Source: Flammeovirgaceae bacterium UBA2786 (lineage in GTDB: Bacteria > Bacteroidota > Bacteroidia > Cytophagales > Cyclobacteriaceae). Taken from it: a DNA stretch of 64,000 nt. Location of the stretch: assembly GCA_002352225.1 (NCBI GenBank), contig DEIA01000044.1, positions 22,958 to 86,957 on the forward strand, read 5' to 3'. Below are positions 42,202 to 50,537 of the stretch, piece after piece. Both the position numbers and the translations under genes were made by a program. Under the pieces are notes generated by a model. The model had not been told where the DNA came from. It ran no database searches and saw only the letters and a program-made list of their open reading frames with translations. The number at the start of each line of letters is the position of its first letter. Position 1 is the stretch's first letter.

Positions 42202-42750
42202 TTAATGAGACTTAATCGTGTATCCATCTCTGGCTACTTGTGGGGCACGGGCTTTATAAAATTCTGGATCAGCAGGTGCCCAGGTATTCAGGCCATCTGT
42301 GTATCGGTTAAACATACAAAACATAGCCGCAATTAAAACCACATCATGAATTTCAAGATCGGTAGCTCCGAGTGCTTTCGCCTTTTCAACCTGTTCGGTT
42401 GTTACGTGCTTACCCCCCTTTACCACGCTGCCGGCAATAGCCAGAAAAGTTTTGAGTTTATCGGAAATTTCGGCCTTGTTAAAATCTGATTTTACTGTGC
42501 TGATAAAATCAAATGAGCATTGAAGATAATATTGTGCAACACTACTATGTGCCATATCGCAGAAGTGGCAATTGTTTAGATATGAAACATAGCCAGCAAT
42601 TAATTCCCGCTCGCCTCGTGTTAAAGAATGATCGGCCCGCATTACTACTTCTGCCAACGCACTAAGCGGTTTTGCTACTTCCGGCCGTAACGATAGGGGG
42701 CCTCGTATGCCGGGTAATCCTTCCGGTATGGAAATGTACGGTGCACTCAT
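42202..42750 (-). CDS. AhpD/carboxymuconolactone-decarboxylase-like protein, paralogue 1
   Basis: A 182-residue all-helical protein. The AhpD active site is complete: E49, then C61 and C64 in NNCHFCDMAH, then H68, with the same E-x11-CxxC-x3-H spacing as AhpD. The conserved helix near the end is IHDVVLIAAMFCMFNRYTDGL. Known members reduce peroxides, or decarboxylate muconolactone where cysteines are absent. This one is the peroxidase-related type. It is closest to paralogue 2, with which it shares the start LPEGLPGIRGP-like and the segment YYLQC. It abuts that gene with no gap. The substrate is unknown. Confidence 0.87.
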   Translation of the reverse strand: MSAPYISIPEGLPGIRGPLSLRPEVAKPLSALAEVVMRADHSLTRGERELIAGYVSYLNNCHFCDMAHSSVAQYYLQCSFDFISTVKSDFNKAEISDKLKTFLAIAGSVVKGGKHVTTEQVEKAKALGATDLEIHDVVLIAAMFCMFNRYTDGLNTWAPADPEFYKARAPQVARDGYTIKSH

Positions 42751-43299
42751 CTATTTATATAAATCAAAATCAATATATCCTTCTGCTGCACGTCTGGGGC
42801 CACGATCAATATAAATCTGCCGGTCTTGCGGAGCCCAGGTAGCTAATCCATCTACATAGCGGTTGTACATACAAAATGCTGCGGCAATTAAAACCGTGTC
42901 GTGTATTTCACGTTCAGTTGCTCCCTCTTCCTTTGCCTTTTCAATTTGTTCGGGCGTAACATGCTTGCCCCCCTTTTGTACACTGGCTGCTATTGAAAGC
43001 AACGTCTTTAATTTATCTGAGATTGAAGTAGATTCATACTCTGCTTTTACCTTATCGATAAAGTTCATATCGCATTGCAGGTAATGCTGGGCAAGGCCAC
43101 CATGGGCATTCTGGCAGAAGAAGCAATCGTTAAGTGATGAAACAAATGTGGCTATCAATTCACGATCGCCTCTCGAAAGTGAATTCTCGCTACGCAGTAA
43201 AACTTCTGCCAATTCATTCAATGGTTTGGCTGTTTCGGGCCTGAAGGCCATGGGTCCACGAATGCCGGGTAATCCTTCGGGTAATTTTATGTGTGCCAT
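42751..43299 (-). CDS. AhpD/carboxymuconolactone-decarboxylase-like protein, paralogue 2
   Basis: A 182-residue paralogue of the previous gene. The active site is E47, C59 and C62 (NDCFFCQNAH) and H66, intact. It begins MAHIKLPEGLPGIRGP and carries HYLQC and GGKHVTPEQIEKAK, which it shares with paralogue 1. Its stop codon is directly followed by the next start codon, so the pair is likely translated in similar amounts and could form a mixed oligomer. Confidence 0.87.
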   Translation of the reverse strand: MAHIKLPEGLPGIRGPMAFRPETAKPLNELAEVLLRSENSLSRGDRELIATFVSSLNDCFFCQNAHGGLAQHYLQCDMNFIDKVKAEYESTSISDKLKTLLSIAASVQKGGKHVTPEQIEKAKEEGATEREIHDTVLIAAAFCMYNRYVDGLATWAPQDRQIYIDRGPRRAAEGYIDFDLYK

Positions 43300-43325
43300 A
43301 AGGTGAGGGTTTTGATTTAGGTTAT

Positions 43326-43868
43326 TTAAGATTTTGGTAACACATAGCCCAGTGTACTCATGCGTTTTCCCATTTCCTCATATGCTTTGGGGTCGGTTGG
43401 CGTTAAACTGGCCAGGCCATCTACGTAGCGATTGAACATAGAGAAAGTAGCGGCTATCAGAACTGTATCATGAATATCGCGGTCTACCGCTCCATGCTTT
43501 CGCGCTTCTGCAATGTCTTCGGGTTTCACTTCGCGGCCATTGATCTGCACTTTGCCAGCAATAGTAAGCAGTGCTTGCATTTTAGGAGTAAGCGGTGCGG
43601 AAGCCACATCATGAATCACACAATCTACTACTTCGCGTTTATCGCCAAACAATTCCCGTGCGGCCGCAGCATGGCTGCTGGCGCAAAAAACACATTCATT
43701 GCGATTAGAAACATGAGTAGCAATTAATTCGCGCTCGGCCGGAGTCAATGGCGATTCGTCTCGTAAGAGAATCTGCGCCATTTCATACAACTGCTTTCCT
43801 GTTTCGGGTCTGAACATAACGAGGCTGCGAATACCCGGAACCTCTTCTTCTACTTTGATATGTGCCAT
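43326..43868 (-). CDS. AhpD/carboxymuconolactone-decarboxylase-like protein, paralogue 3
   Basis: A 180-residue paralogue. The active site is E47, C59 and C62 (NECVFCASSH) and H66. It is closer to paralogue 4 in the region after the active site (both have LFG or LLG in place of YLQC, and TPTDP near the end). The start at 43868 (MAHIKVEEE) is chosen over an upstream ATG because the latter would overlap the MFS gene and lack similarity. It starts one base after the MFS stop codon. Confidence 0.87.
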   Translation of the reverse strand: MAHIKVEEEVPGIRSLVMFRPETGKQLYEMAQILLRDESPLTPAERELIATHVSNRNECVFCASSHAAAARELFGDKREVVDCVIHDVASAPLTPKMQALLTIAGKVQINGREVKPEDIAEARKHGAVDRDIHDTVLIAATFSMFNRYVDGLASLTPTDPKAYEEMGKRMSTLGYVLPKS

Positions 43869-43869
43869 A

Positions 43870-45078
43870 CTATTGTTTCCTGGAAAAGATGATGAATAAC
43901 AACCCAACAATAAAGATTAATGAAAACGCAAACAGCGAATTGCCATAACCGCCCAGCGTAGTAACCAAGGCTCCCACAAAAAACACAGCTGCAGCGGTAA
44001 AGAATCTGCCAATGTTAAAACAAAACCCCGTAGCCGTTGCCCGAATGTTAACCGGAAATAACAACGGAATATAGACTGCCAGCAGTCCCTGACTAATACC
44101 AAATGACAAGGCCAGCAACCCTATTTCGATTTGTGTAAGGGTTGTGAATGCGCTATTGCCCTTGAAGAGTAAAAGCGAAAGAATAAAGCATGTTGAAAAA
44201 CAGAGGATCATTGCCCTTCGTGTGCCCAATGCATTGGCTACCCACCCCGATAAAAAACCACCCGTTAACCCGCCTGCGCCCAACAGCATCATACTCACAC
44301 CGCGTTCGTTCTGGCCATCAGAGTTTGTAAGCAGTGTTTGTACCCAGGTTGGCAACCATGAAAATATTGCCCAAAGGCCAATAAGCATGGATCCGAATAT
44401 TACTGCCCCATTAAACAGGTCGGCTTTGTATTCTCCAATGGAAACTTGTTGTCTGACTGCTCCCCGGGTGCCTTTCCAGCGATCTGATTCTTTTAACAAC
44501 CAGAACGAAAGCAGTCCTAACCCAACAGGTAAAACGCCAGCCATAAATCCTTCGCGCCAGCCCGAAACAAAATAATTCACTAACCCAGAAGAAAAAATTC
44601 CTACCGGAAATCCAGTTGACAGAATTCCGATAAATACAGCCCGTGTTTTTTCGGGCCACACTTCTGATAGTAATGTTGTATTTAGTACCAACACTCCGCC
44701 TACACCAAAGCCACAGAAGAATTGAAAGAACAAGATCCACTCCCACGATGGCGCCAAACTTTTCAAAAATGTAAACAATCCATACATGGTAACGGCCAAG
44801 GCCAATGATTTAGATCGACCGATTCGATCGCCAATAACACCCCATGTTAACCCACCAATAGCCCAGCCCACAAAGTAGAGTGCATTGATGTATGCACTCA
44901 CATTGTTTAATTCAGAGTCATTTACTGCTCCAACCAACTCGGCTACTACCACCGGCATGTACACCGACATTAAAGTCGATGCCATGCCGGCCAGTATGTT
45001 GCCTAAAAAACAAACCGTAAACAAAAGGCAGTGGTAAGCCGATATTTTTTCGTTCGGTACAAGTGCAGTTTTGTTCAT
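43870..45078 (-). CDS. MFS transporter, aromatic-acid/sugar-acid:H+ symporter type
   Basis: A 402-residue membrane protein with 12 transmembrane helices. The family motif after helix 2 is GVIGDRIGRSKSLAL, and LVLNTTLLSEVWPEKTRAVF follows helix 4, the layout of the aromatic-acid/H+ symporter and related importers. A second copy of the loop motif is in WVANALGTRRAMIL. It lies between the TonB receptor and paralogue 3, with no spacing to either, so it is probably the inner-membrane importer of the compound that the receptor brings in. Confidence 0.9.
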   Translation of the reverse strand: MNKTALVPNEKISAYHCLLFTVCFLGNILAGMASTLMSVYMPVVVAELVGAVNDSELNNVSAYINALYFVGWAIGGLTWGVIGDRIGRSKSLALAVTMYGLFTFLKSLAPSWEWILFFQFFCGFGVGGVLVLNTTLLSEVWPEKTRAVFIGILSTGFPVGIFSSGLVNYFVSGWREGFMAGVLPVGLGLLSFWLLKESDRWKGTRGAVRQQVSIGEYKADLFNGAVIFGSMLIGLWAIFSWLPTWVQTLLTNSDGQNERGVSMMLLGAGGLTGGFLSGWVANALGTRRAMILCFSTCFILSLLLFKGNSAFTTLTQIEIGLLALSFGISQGLLAVYIPLLFPVNIRATATGFCFNIGRFFTAAAVFFVGALVTTLGGYGNSLFAFSLIFIVGLLFIIFSRKQ

Positions 45079-47850
45079 TTAGCGAAACAATTCATCGAAT
45101 GTAACAGAGATATAATAAACCGCCCCGATAGAAGGCGAGCCAAAGGCCTGATAAATCTGATTATTGAATGCATTGTTTGCACCTAGTTTTACAACTGATT
45201 TAAGTGTGGGTAGTTTACAACTTACTTGTGCATCTACTACAGAGTAGGCATCTATGCGGCCCGGACGCATTTGGTTAAAAGTACTTGTCCAATCGAATGC
45301 ATCCTGCCAGCGCCACGCTATATTAAACCCAATATTTTTGGTAACCGAAGAGTTTCCAAACGTAACGGTAGTTCTGTATGCGGGTGTATTAAATGCTGGT
45401 ATGTCGTTCGGGTTTGCATCTTGAATATCGAAAGCTGCCCACGTACCATTTACACCTAATGTATAACTCTTAGGAAATAAATAAGTAATACCTACCGTTG
45501 CACCCTGCGATGTAACCCTGTCGCTCGCATTGGTATAGAGTTGATATAAGTGGCTGTCGCCATTTAATAAATCAAAGGCAGCTTGCGGATTAATGGTTCC
45601 ATCGTTTGCCAGCACCGGACTTTGTGGTTCCATTACCACCTGATTCAATAGAAAATCGGTATAACTGTTGAAATAATAGTTTACATCAAATACCAGTTTG
45701 TTATTGATTAAGCTCTTATATCCAATTTCAAAACTTTGAATGCGCTCAGGTTTTATATACGGCACATTTGATTTTACTAACAGGTCTTTAACCGCCATAA
45801 CGGCATCGGGGGGAGTGGCCCCTCCTGCTACCGCTTGTTGAAACGCCCCGAAGAACGGACCCAGAGAAGCCGTTGTAAATGAGTTTTGATATACCGTCAT
45901 GCCTACACTATTGCTGGGCACACCACCTAAAATAGTAATGGGGCCGGCATTGAGTTTAATGTACTGATCGCCTGGTGTTGGATTACGGAAACCCGTTTGA
46001 AACGATGTACGGATAAAATGATTTTTGGCTACTTCATAAACGGCTGACGCGCGTGGTGTAAGGCGTCCATCAAAGTTTTGATTTTTATCGTACCGGATAG
46101 ATGCACCTAATTTCAGTTTTTCGCTAAGCAATTTTTTGCCTAGCTGAACAAATGCACCGCCTTCATTAATTCCAATCCGGCCTCCCTGATCATCAAATAA
46201 AGTACCATTGGTAAACATATCAAACCTGCGGAAGTTACCGCCTGCTACTAGTTCTAAAACTTTAATCTGTTTACTAAAATCATACTGCCCTTCTACGTGG
46301 TACAAATTACTTTGACTCAGAATACCGGCCCCAGTCATCCCCCCCTGAATTCCAATTAATCGAGCCTTCTCCGTTTCAAACGCTGGCGATCCCGGTAAAT
46401 AGCGGCCTTCATCTGCAAAGGTTCGGGCTGCGGTATGGCTGGCTGCGGTTACTCCACCGATGTTTCCATTAAATGCTTCTTCGTATCGGGTAAACCACAT
46501 GTCATCCGCCTGAGATTCAGGAACAACATTACCACTTAAATCGCGCACCCATGTTTTATTAAGCAGTTGCCCCAATCCTTTTCCATTGTATGAGTCGTGC
46601 GAATCTTCCAGCGTGGCATAGCCTCTTATAAAATAATTGCTTCCTTTTAATTCCAATCTATGTTGCTGGAGTGTAAAATTATTAATGGAGAATCGGTTAC
46701 TGCCGGTATAGCTGGCTGTACCTTTTCCAAAGTTGTATTGATAGATGGCTTCCATATTATCGGAAATACGATAGTGCAGTGCTCCATTCAGTTTCAGGCT
46801 ATACACATCGTAATCCATCAGGTGCCGTTCTTCATAACCGGTACGCGACACGCGGCCAATTCCTGTAAGCGTGCGGGCTTCATCATCGCCATAAATATTT
46901 AGTGCATTTCGGGCGGGATTATTGTCGCCCCGTTGTGCTTCGGGTGTACCCGAATCTACATCCATATAGTTTGTAGCATGCCAGTCTAACCCGGTGAAGT
47001 AAGACACATTAAATTTGAATGCGAATTTGTTGTTAAACGCTTTGGCATAGCGAAGTGAAACATCGTACAGTGGAGTGGCATCAGCATACTGTTCGTTGAT
47101 ATGGTTTACACCCAATTTGGTTTGTACACTTAAACCCTGATACATAAACGGGTCTTTGGTGCGCATCATTAACACGCCATTAAACGCAACCGGGCCATAT
47201 AAGGCAGAGGCCGATCCCGGAATCAACTCAACACTTTCCAGATCCAGATTGGAAGAACCAAACAAGTTACCCACGGCAAAACTCAGCCCGGGTGTTTGAT
47301 TATCTACGCCATCAACCAACTGCAAAAACCGCGAGTTACCTGTTCCATTAAATCCACGGGTATTAATCTGACTAAAGGTAAGCCCGCTGGTTACCATCTC
47401 TACCCCTTTCAGGTTTTGAAGTCCTTCATAAAAACTCATGGAAGGAGTTTCTCTAACTAATTTTGCATCCATCTTTTCAATACTAATGGGCGATTGCAAA
47501 ATTGATTCCTCCACACGCGAGGCGGAGATTACCATCTCGCTCATCAACTCGGCTTTTACAGCCAGCGAAACGGATATGCTCTGACCCGCATCCGTAACTT
47601 CAATTTCCTGACGTTCATATCCAATGCTGGATACAATGATGGTATAAGGTGGTTGTGTGCTGCTAACTAATTGAAAATTTCCCAATGCATCCGTTACGGT
47701 GCCTGTCAATTTTCCTTTTATTACAATATTGACCCCGGTTAAAGGCTCATTGCTTTCTTTATCTTTTACCGTTCCACTGATTTTCGACTCCTGTGCATAC
47801 AGGTTTGCAACAAACAGTGTTACTATTATACTTACTATAATTTTTTTCAT
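45079..47850 (-). CDS. TonB-dependent outer-membrane receptor
   Basis: A 923-residue receptor. A signal peptide (about residues 1-19) is followed by a carboxypeptidase-regulatory-like domain (ISGTVKDKESNEPLTGVNIV, about 23-105), a plug domain (about 120-230, with GSASALYGPVAFNGVLMM) and a 22-strand beta-barrel to the C-terminus. It carries a substrate across the outer membrane with energy from TonB. There is no SusD partner gene, so it is not a typical polysaccharide system; siderophore, cofactor or small aromatic substrates are all possible. It is the second gene of the operon, 22 bases after paralogue 4, and the MFS gene follows without a gap. Confidence 0.93.
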   Translation of the reverse strand: MKKIIVSIIVTLFVANLYAQESKISGTVKDKESNEPLTGVNIVIKGKLTGTVTDALGNFQLVSSTQPPYTIIVSSIGYERQEIEVTDAGQSISVSLAVKAELMSEMVISASRVEESILQSPISIEKMDAKLVRETPSMSFYEGLQNLKGVEMVTSGLTFSQINTRGFNGTGNSRFLQLVDGVDNQTPGLSFAVGNLFGSSNLDLESVELIPGSASALYGPVAFNGVLMMRTKDPFMYQGLSVQTKLGVNHINEQYADATPLYDVSLRYAKAFNNKFAFKFNVSYFTGLDWHATNYMDVDSGTPEAQRGDNNPARNALNIYGDDEARTLTGIGRVSRTGYEERHLMDYDVYSLKLNGALHYRISDNMEAIYQYNFGKGTASYTGSNRFSINNFTLQQHRLELKGSNYFIRGYATLEDSHDSYNGKGLGQLLNKTWVRDLSGNVVPESQADDMWFTRYEEAFNGNIGGVTAASHTAARTFADEGRYLPGSPAFETEKARLIGIQGGMTGAGILSQSNLYHVEGQYDFSKQIKVLELVAGGNFRRFDMFTNGTLFDDQGGRIGINEGGAFVQLGKKLLSEKLKLGASIRYDKNQNFDGRLTPRASAVYEVAKNHFIRTSFQTGFRNPTPGDQYIKLNAGPITILGGVPSNSVGMTVYQNSFTTASLGPFFGAFQQAVAGGATPPDAVMAVKDLLVKSNVPYIKPERIQSFEIGYKSLINNKLVFDVNYYFNSYTDFLLNQVVMEPQSPVLANDGTINPQAAFDLLNGDSHLYQLYTNASDRVTSQGATVGITYLFPKSYTLGVNGTWAAFDIQDANPNDIPAFNTPAYRTTVTFGNSSVTKNIGFNIAWRWQDAFDWTSTFNQMRPGRIDAYSVVDAQVSCKLPTLKSVVKLGANNAFNNQIYQAFGSPSIGAVYYISVTFDELFR

Positions 47851-47872
47851 AAGGAGTTTTTATTGGGGATAC

Positions 47873-48433
47873 TTATTTTTTTAAATGCTCATACCCTTGC
47901 GGCAATCGCGTATAACCATGGTGTACAATACGGTCGGCCAGATTTTTATAAAAATCCGGGTCGGTTGGTGTTACAGTGGCTAAACCATCTACATACCGGT
48001 TGTACAAACAAAACAGAGCTGCAATAAGAACTGTGTCATGTATTTCTACATCGGTAGCTCCGGCTCGCTTCGCGCGTTCAACAGTTTCGGTAGTTACTGC
48101 TTTACCACTTTTTTGGATTTGTTTTGCGATGGTTAGCAGCGCTTTCATTTTTTCGCTCACCGGTGCGGTTTCAATATCTGCTTTTACGCAGGCCGCAGTA
48201 TGGCTTTCTCCCAACAACAAATCGGTAGCGGCTGTATGTGCCGATGAACAAAACCGGCATTCGTTATTGTGCGAAACAATACTTGCAATAAGTTCGCGTT
48301 CGCCTTCGGTAAGTGTGTTTGGCCCGCGCAGTAAAAACTGGGTGAGATTTCGGATTGGTTCAGCCGAATCTTTACGGTATTCCAATAAACCCGTAATGCC
48401 GGGTAAATGTGCTTCCACTGAAATGTAGGGCAT
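47873..48433 (-). CDS. AhpD/carboxymuconolactone-decarboxylase-like protein, paralogue 4
   Basis: A 186-residue paralogue and the first gene of the operon. The active site is E47, C59 and C62 (NECRFCSSAH) and H66. It shares IHDTVLIAALFCLYNRYVDGL with the others and ends in a short tail (GYEHLKK) that they lack. Lying ahead of the receptor gene, it is separated from the other three by two transport genes, so the paralogues did not arise simply as one tandem array. Confidence 0.87.
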   Translation of the reverse strand: MPYISVEAHLPGITGLLEYRKDSAEPIRNLTQFLLRGPNTLTEGERELIASIVSHNNECRFCSSAHTAATDLLLGESHTAACVKADIETAPVSEKMKALLTIAKQIQKSGKAVTTETVERAKRAGATDVEIHDTVLIAALFCLYNRYVDGLATVTPTDPDFYKNLADRIVHHGYTRLPQGYEHLKK

Positions 48434-48546
48434 ATAAGATGTAATTAACCAATGACTGGAGTGTGATATCCAATCTTTGAGTTTTAAAAATTATTCAGGA
48501 TTGATAAATGCCTCTGCAAACTAACCCCGCAAAGAGCATCATTACA

Positions 48547-49086
48547 CTAAACCACCCAGGGGGGTGGCGATTGTGGTAAAATTGCTGATGAACTTACCTG
48601 AAATGATTTCGTTAAAAATAGAGTTTCCAATTGCCAGCCTGTACTTTCGTGTTCAAGCGTGTTGTGGGTAGCCAGATAATCTTTTGCAAAATGCTTAATA
48701 ATTTTACCTGCCTTTTCTGATAAGGGCGTATCGGTGGTTGCCTCAACAAACCGCGAAAATGTTTCGAACAGAGAAGTTCCCTGATGGTCTTGTATATATA
48801 CCACAATCAGGGTATCACGTTCAATTTTATGTTTCACCAGGCTGTAAAATTTTCCATCCTTTTCAAAGTCGCCATCAATCCGTTTAAATGAATCCCAATC
48901 GTTTTGATACGGGAGGGTAAAGGGCAATTTAATGGTTAGTGTTTCATTATCGGAATAAGCTTCTGCATCAAGTCGGGATAGCATTTCGTGTTTAGCACTA
49001 ACGCGCAGCCCCAGGTAAATACCATAATAGCCCACCAGGTTAAAGAGGAAGAGTAAGAGAAACAGCAGAGAAAAGAGTCGTTTCAT
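48547..49086 (-). CDS. Exported protein of unknown function
   Basis: A 179-residue protein with an N-terminal signal or anchor (about residues 3-30, rich in Leu and Phe) and a soluble mature part with no motif I recognise for function (LKIPF-like strand TIKLPFTLPYQNDWDSFKR, then FYSLVKHKIERDTLIVVYIQDH). The C-terminus PPPWVV is proline-rich. Similar small exported proteins occur near TonB receptors in Bacteroidota as far as I recall, but this is not checked. It reads in the same direction as the AhpD-like operon, 113 bases upstream of it, and could be its first gene or separate. Confidence 0.55.
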   Translation of the reverse strand: MKRLFSLLFLLLFLFNLVGYYGIYLGLRVSAKHEMLSRLDAEAYSDNETLTIKLPFTLPYQNDWDSFKRIDGDFEKDGKFYSLVKHKIERDTLIVVYIQDHQGTSLFETFSRFVEATTDTPLSEKAGKIIKHFAKDYLATHNTLEHESTGWQLETLFLTKSFQVSSSAILPQSPPPWVV

Positions 49087-49222
49087 AGTATGCCTTATAC
49101 ATAATTAGGTAATTGAAACTGGAATTGCAAGAATCCCATTCGTCCGGTTAGTAAACCGCTGCACCGCATGGGGTCGAATCTGATCTTAAAAAACTTTATA
49201 TTGAGTTCAAACCCATTTTTCC

Positions 49223-50512
49223 ATGTCCACCCGCAGATCATTTTTTCAAAAAGCATTAGGCGCTACCGGTGCGCTTTCATTAACATCATTAGCCACACAA
49301 GCGTTAGCCGAAGATATTTCCGATGCATTGGCTTCTCTAAACAAACTCTCTCCAACTATAGCTGCCAACGATGAAGAGCTTTGGGCGCGCATGGCGCAAG
49401 CCTACACCGTTAGTCCCAACATCATGAACCTGAACAATGGTGGTGTTAGTCCGCAACCTAAAGTAGTGCAAGATGCTGTCGATCGTTATTATCATCTAAG
49501 CAATGAGGCTCCTTCCTATTATATGTGGCGCATCTTAGACGCAGGTCGCGAACCACTCAGGCGCAAGCTGGCCGACCTTGCTGGCGTAGATGCCGAAACC
49601 ATTGCTATTAATCGTAACACTACCGAAGCGCTTGGTACAGTTACCTGGGGTACTGATCTGAAACGGGGCGATGAAATTGTAATGACGCGCTACGACTACC
49701 CTAACATGATTCATGCCTGGAAGCAACGCGAACTGCGTGAAGGAATAAAAATAAACTGGATAACTCCTACCCTCCCCATCGAAAATGATGAAACGCTGAT
49801 TAATCTTTTTATTGGGGCCACTACACCTAAAACCAAAGTGTGGCACCTTACGCACATTATAAACTGGAGTGGCCAGATTACGCCTGTAGCTAAACTGTGT
49901 GCCGAAGCACGCAAGCGTGGCCTTACCACTATTGTTGATGCCGCTCACTCCTTTGCCCATCTCGATTACAAAATTTCTGATTTTGATTGCGACTATTTTG
50001 GCACCAGTTTACACAAATGGTTGTGTGCCCCATTTGGTACCGGTATGTTGCACATGCGTAAATCGCTGATTGAAAAAACCTGGCCTCTGTTCTCTATTGA
50101 TAAACCGCAAAGTGCCGACATCAGAAAATTCGAAGCGCTTGGTACCCGTTCATTCGCACCGGAACAAGCCATTGGCCAGGCTATCGATTTTCATAATGCC
50201 ATTGGAAGCAAACGAAAACAAGAACGTCTGCATTATTTAAAATTATATTGGTGCGAGGCTGTAGCTAAGCATCCGAAAATCAAACTTCACATTTCACTTA
50301 AGCCTGAATATTCGTGCGCACTGGGTACGTTTAGCATAGAGGGCATGGAGGCTGGGGATATCTCGGCCAAACTTTTCAGCCAGTTTCAAATCCATACCAC
50401 ATCGGTAAAGTGGGAAAAGTTAAATGCCGTGCGCATTACGCCACATGTGTACACCTCTACCAAAGATCTGGATCGGTTTATTGATGCCGTGTTAAAGATT
50501 GCCAGTGCTTAA
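49223..50512 (+). CDS. Tat-exported class-V aminotransferase-fold PLP enzyme (isopenicillin N epimerase-like)
   Basis: A 429-residue enzyme. The N-terminus STRRSFFQKALGATGALSL is a twin-arginine signal, cleaved near residue 29 (QALA). The PLP-binding lysine is K265 in GTSLHKWLCAPFGTG, and the cofactor aspartate is D239 in IVDAAHSF. The fold is shared by cysteine desulfurases, kynureninase and isopenicillin N epimerase; the sequence pattern is closest to the last. Its cofactor would be inserted in the cytoplasm before Tat export. It forms a two-gene unit with the penicillin acylase gene, 25 bases downstream. The substrate is unknown. Confidence 0.85.
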   Translation: MSTRRSFFQKALGATGALSLTSLATQALAEDISDALASLNKLSPTIAANDEELWARMAQAYTVSPNIMNLNNGGVSPQPKVVQDAVDRYYHLSNEAPSYYMWRILDAGREPLRRKLADLAGVDAETIAINRNTTEALGTVTWGTDLKRGDEIVMTRYDYPNMIHAWKQRELREGIKINWITPTLPIENDETLINLFIGATTPKTKVWHLTHIINWSGQITPVAKLCAEARKRGLTTIVDAAHSFAHLDYKISDFDCDYFGTSLHKWLCAPFGTGMLHMRKSLIEKTWPLFSIDKPQSADIRKFEALGTRSFAPEQAIGQAIDFHNAIGSKRKQERLHYLKLYWCEAVAKHPKIKLHISLKPEYSCALGTFSIEGMEAGDISAKLFSQFQIHTTSVKWEKLNAVRITPHVYTSTKDLDRFIDAVLKIASA

Positions 50513-50537
50513 TTTTTCAAAAACAAAATTTCAAATC

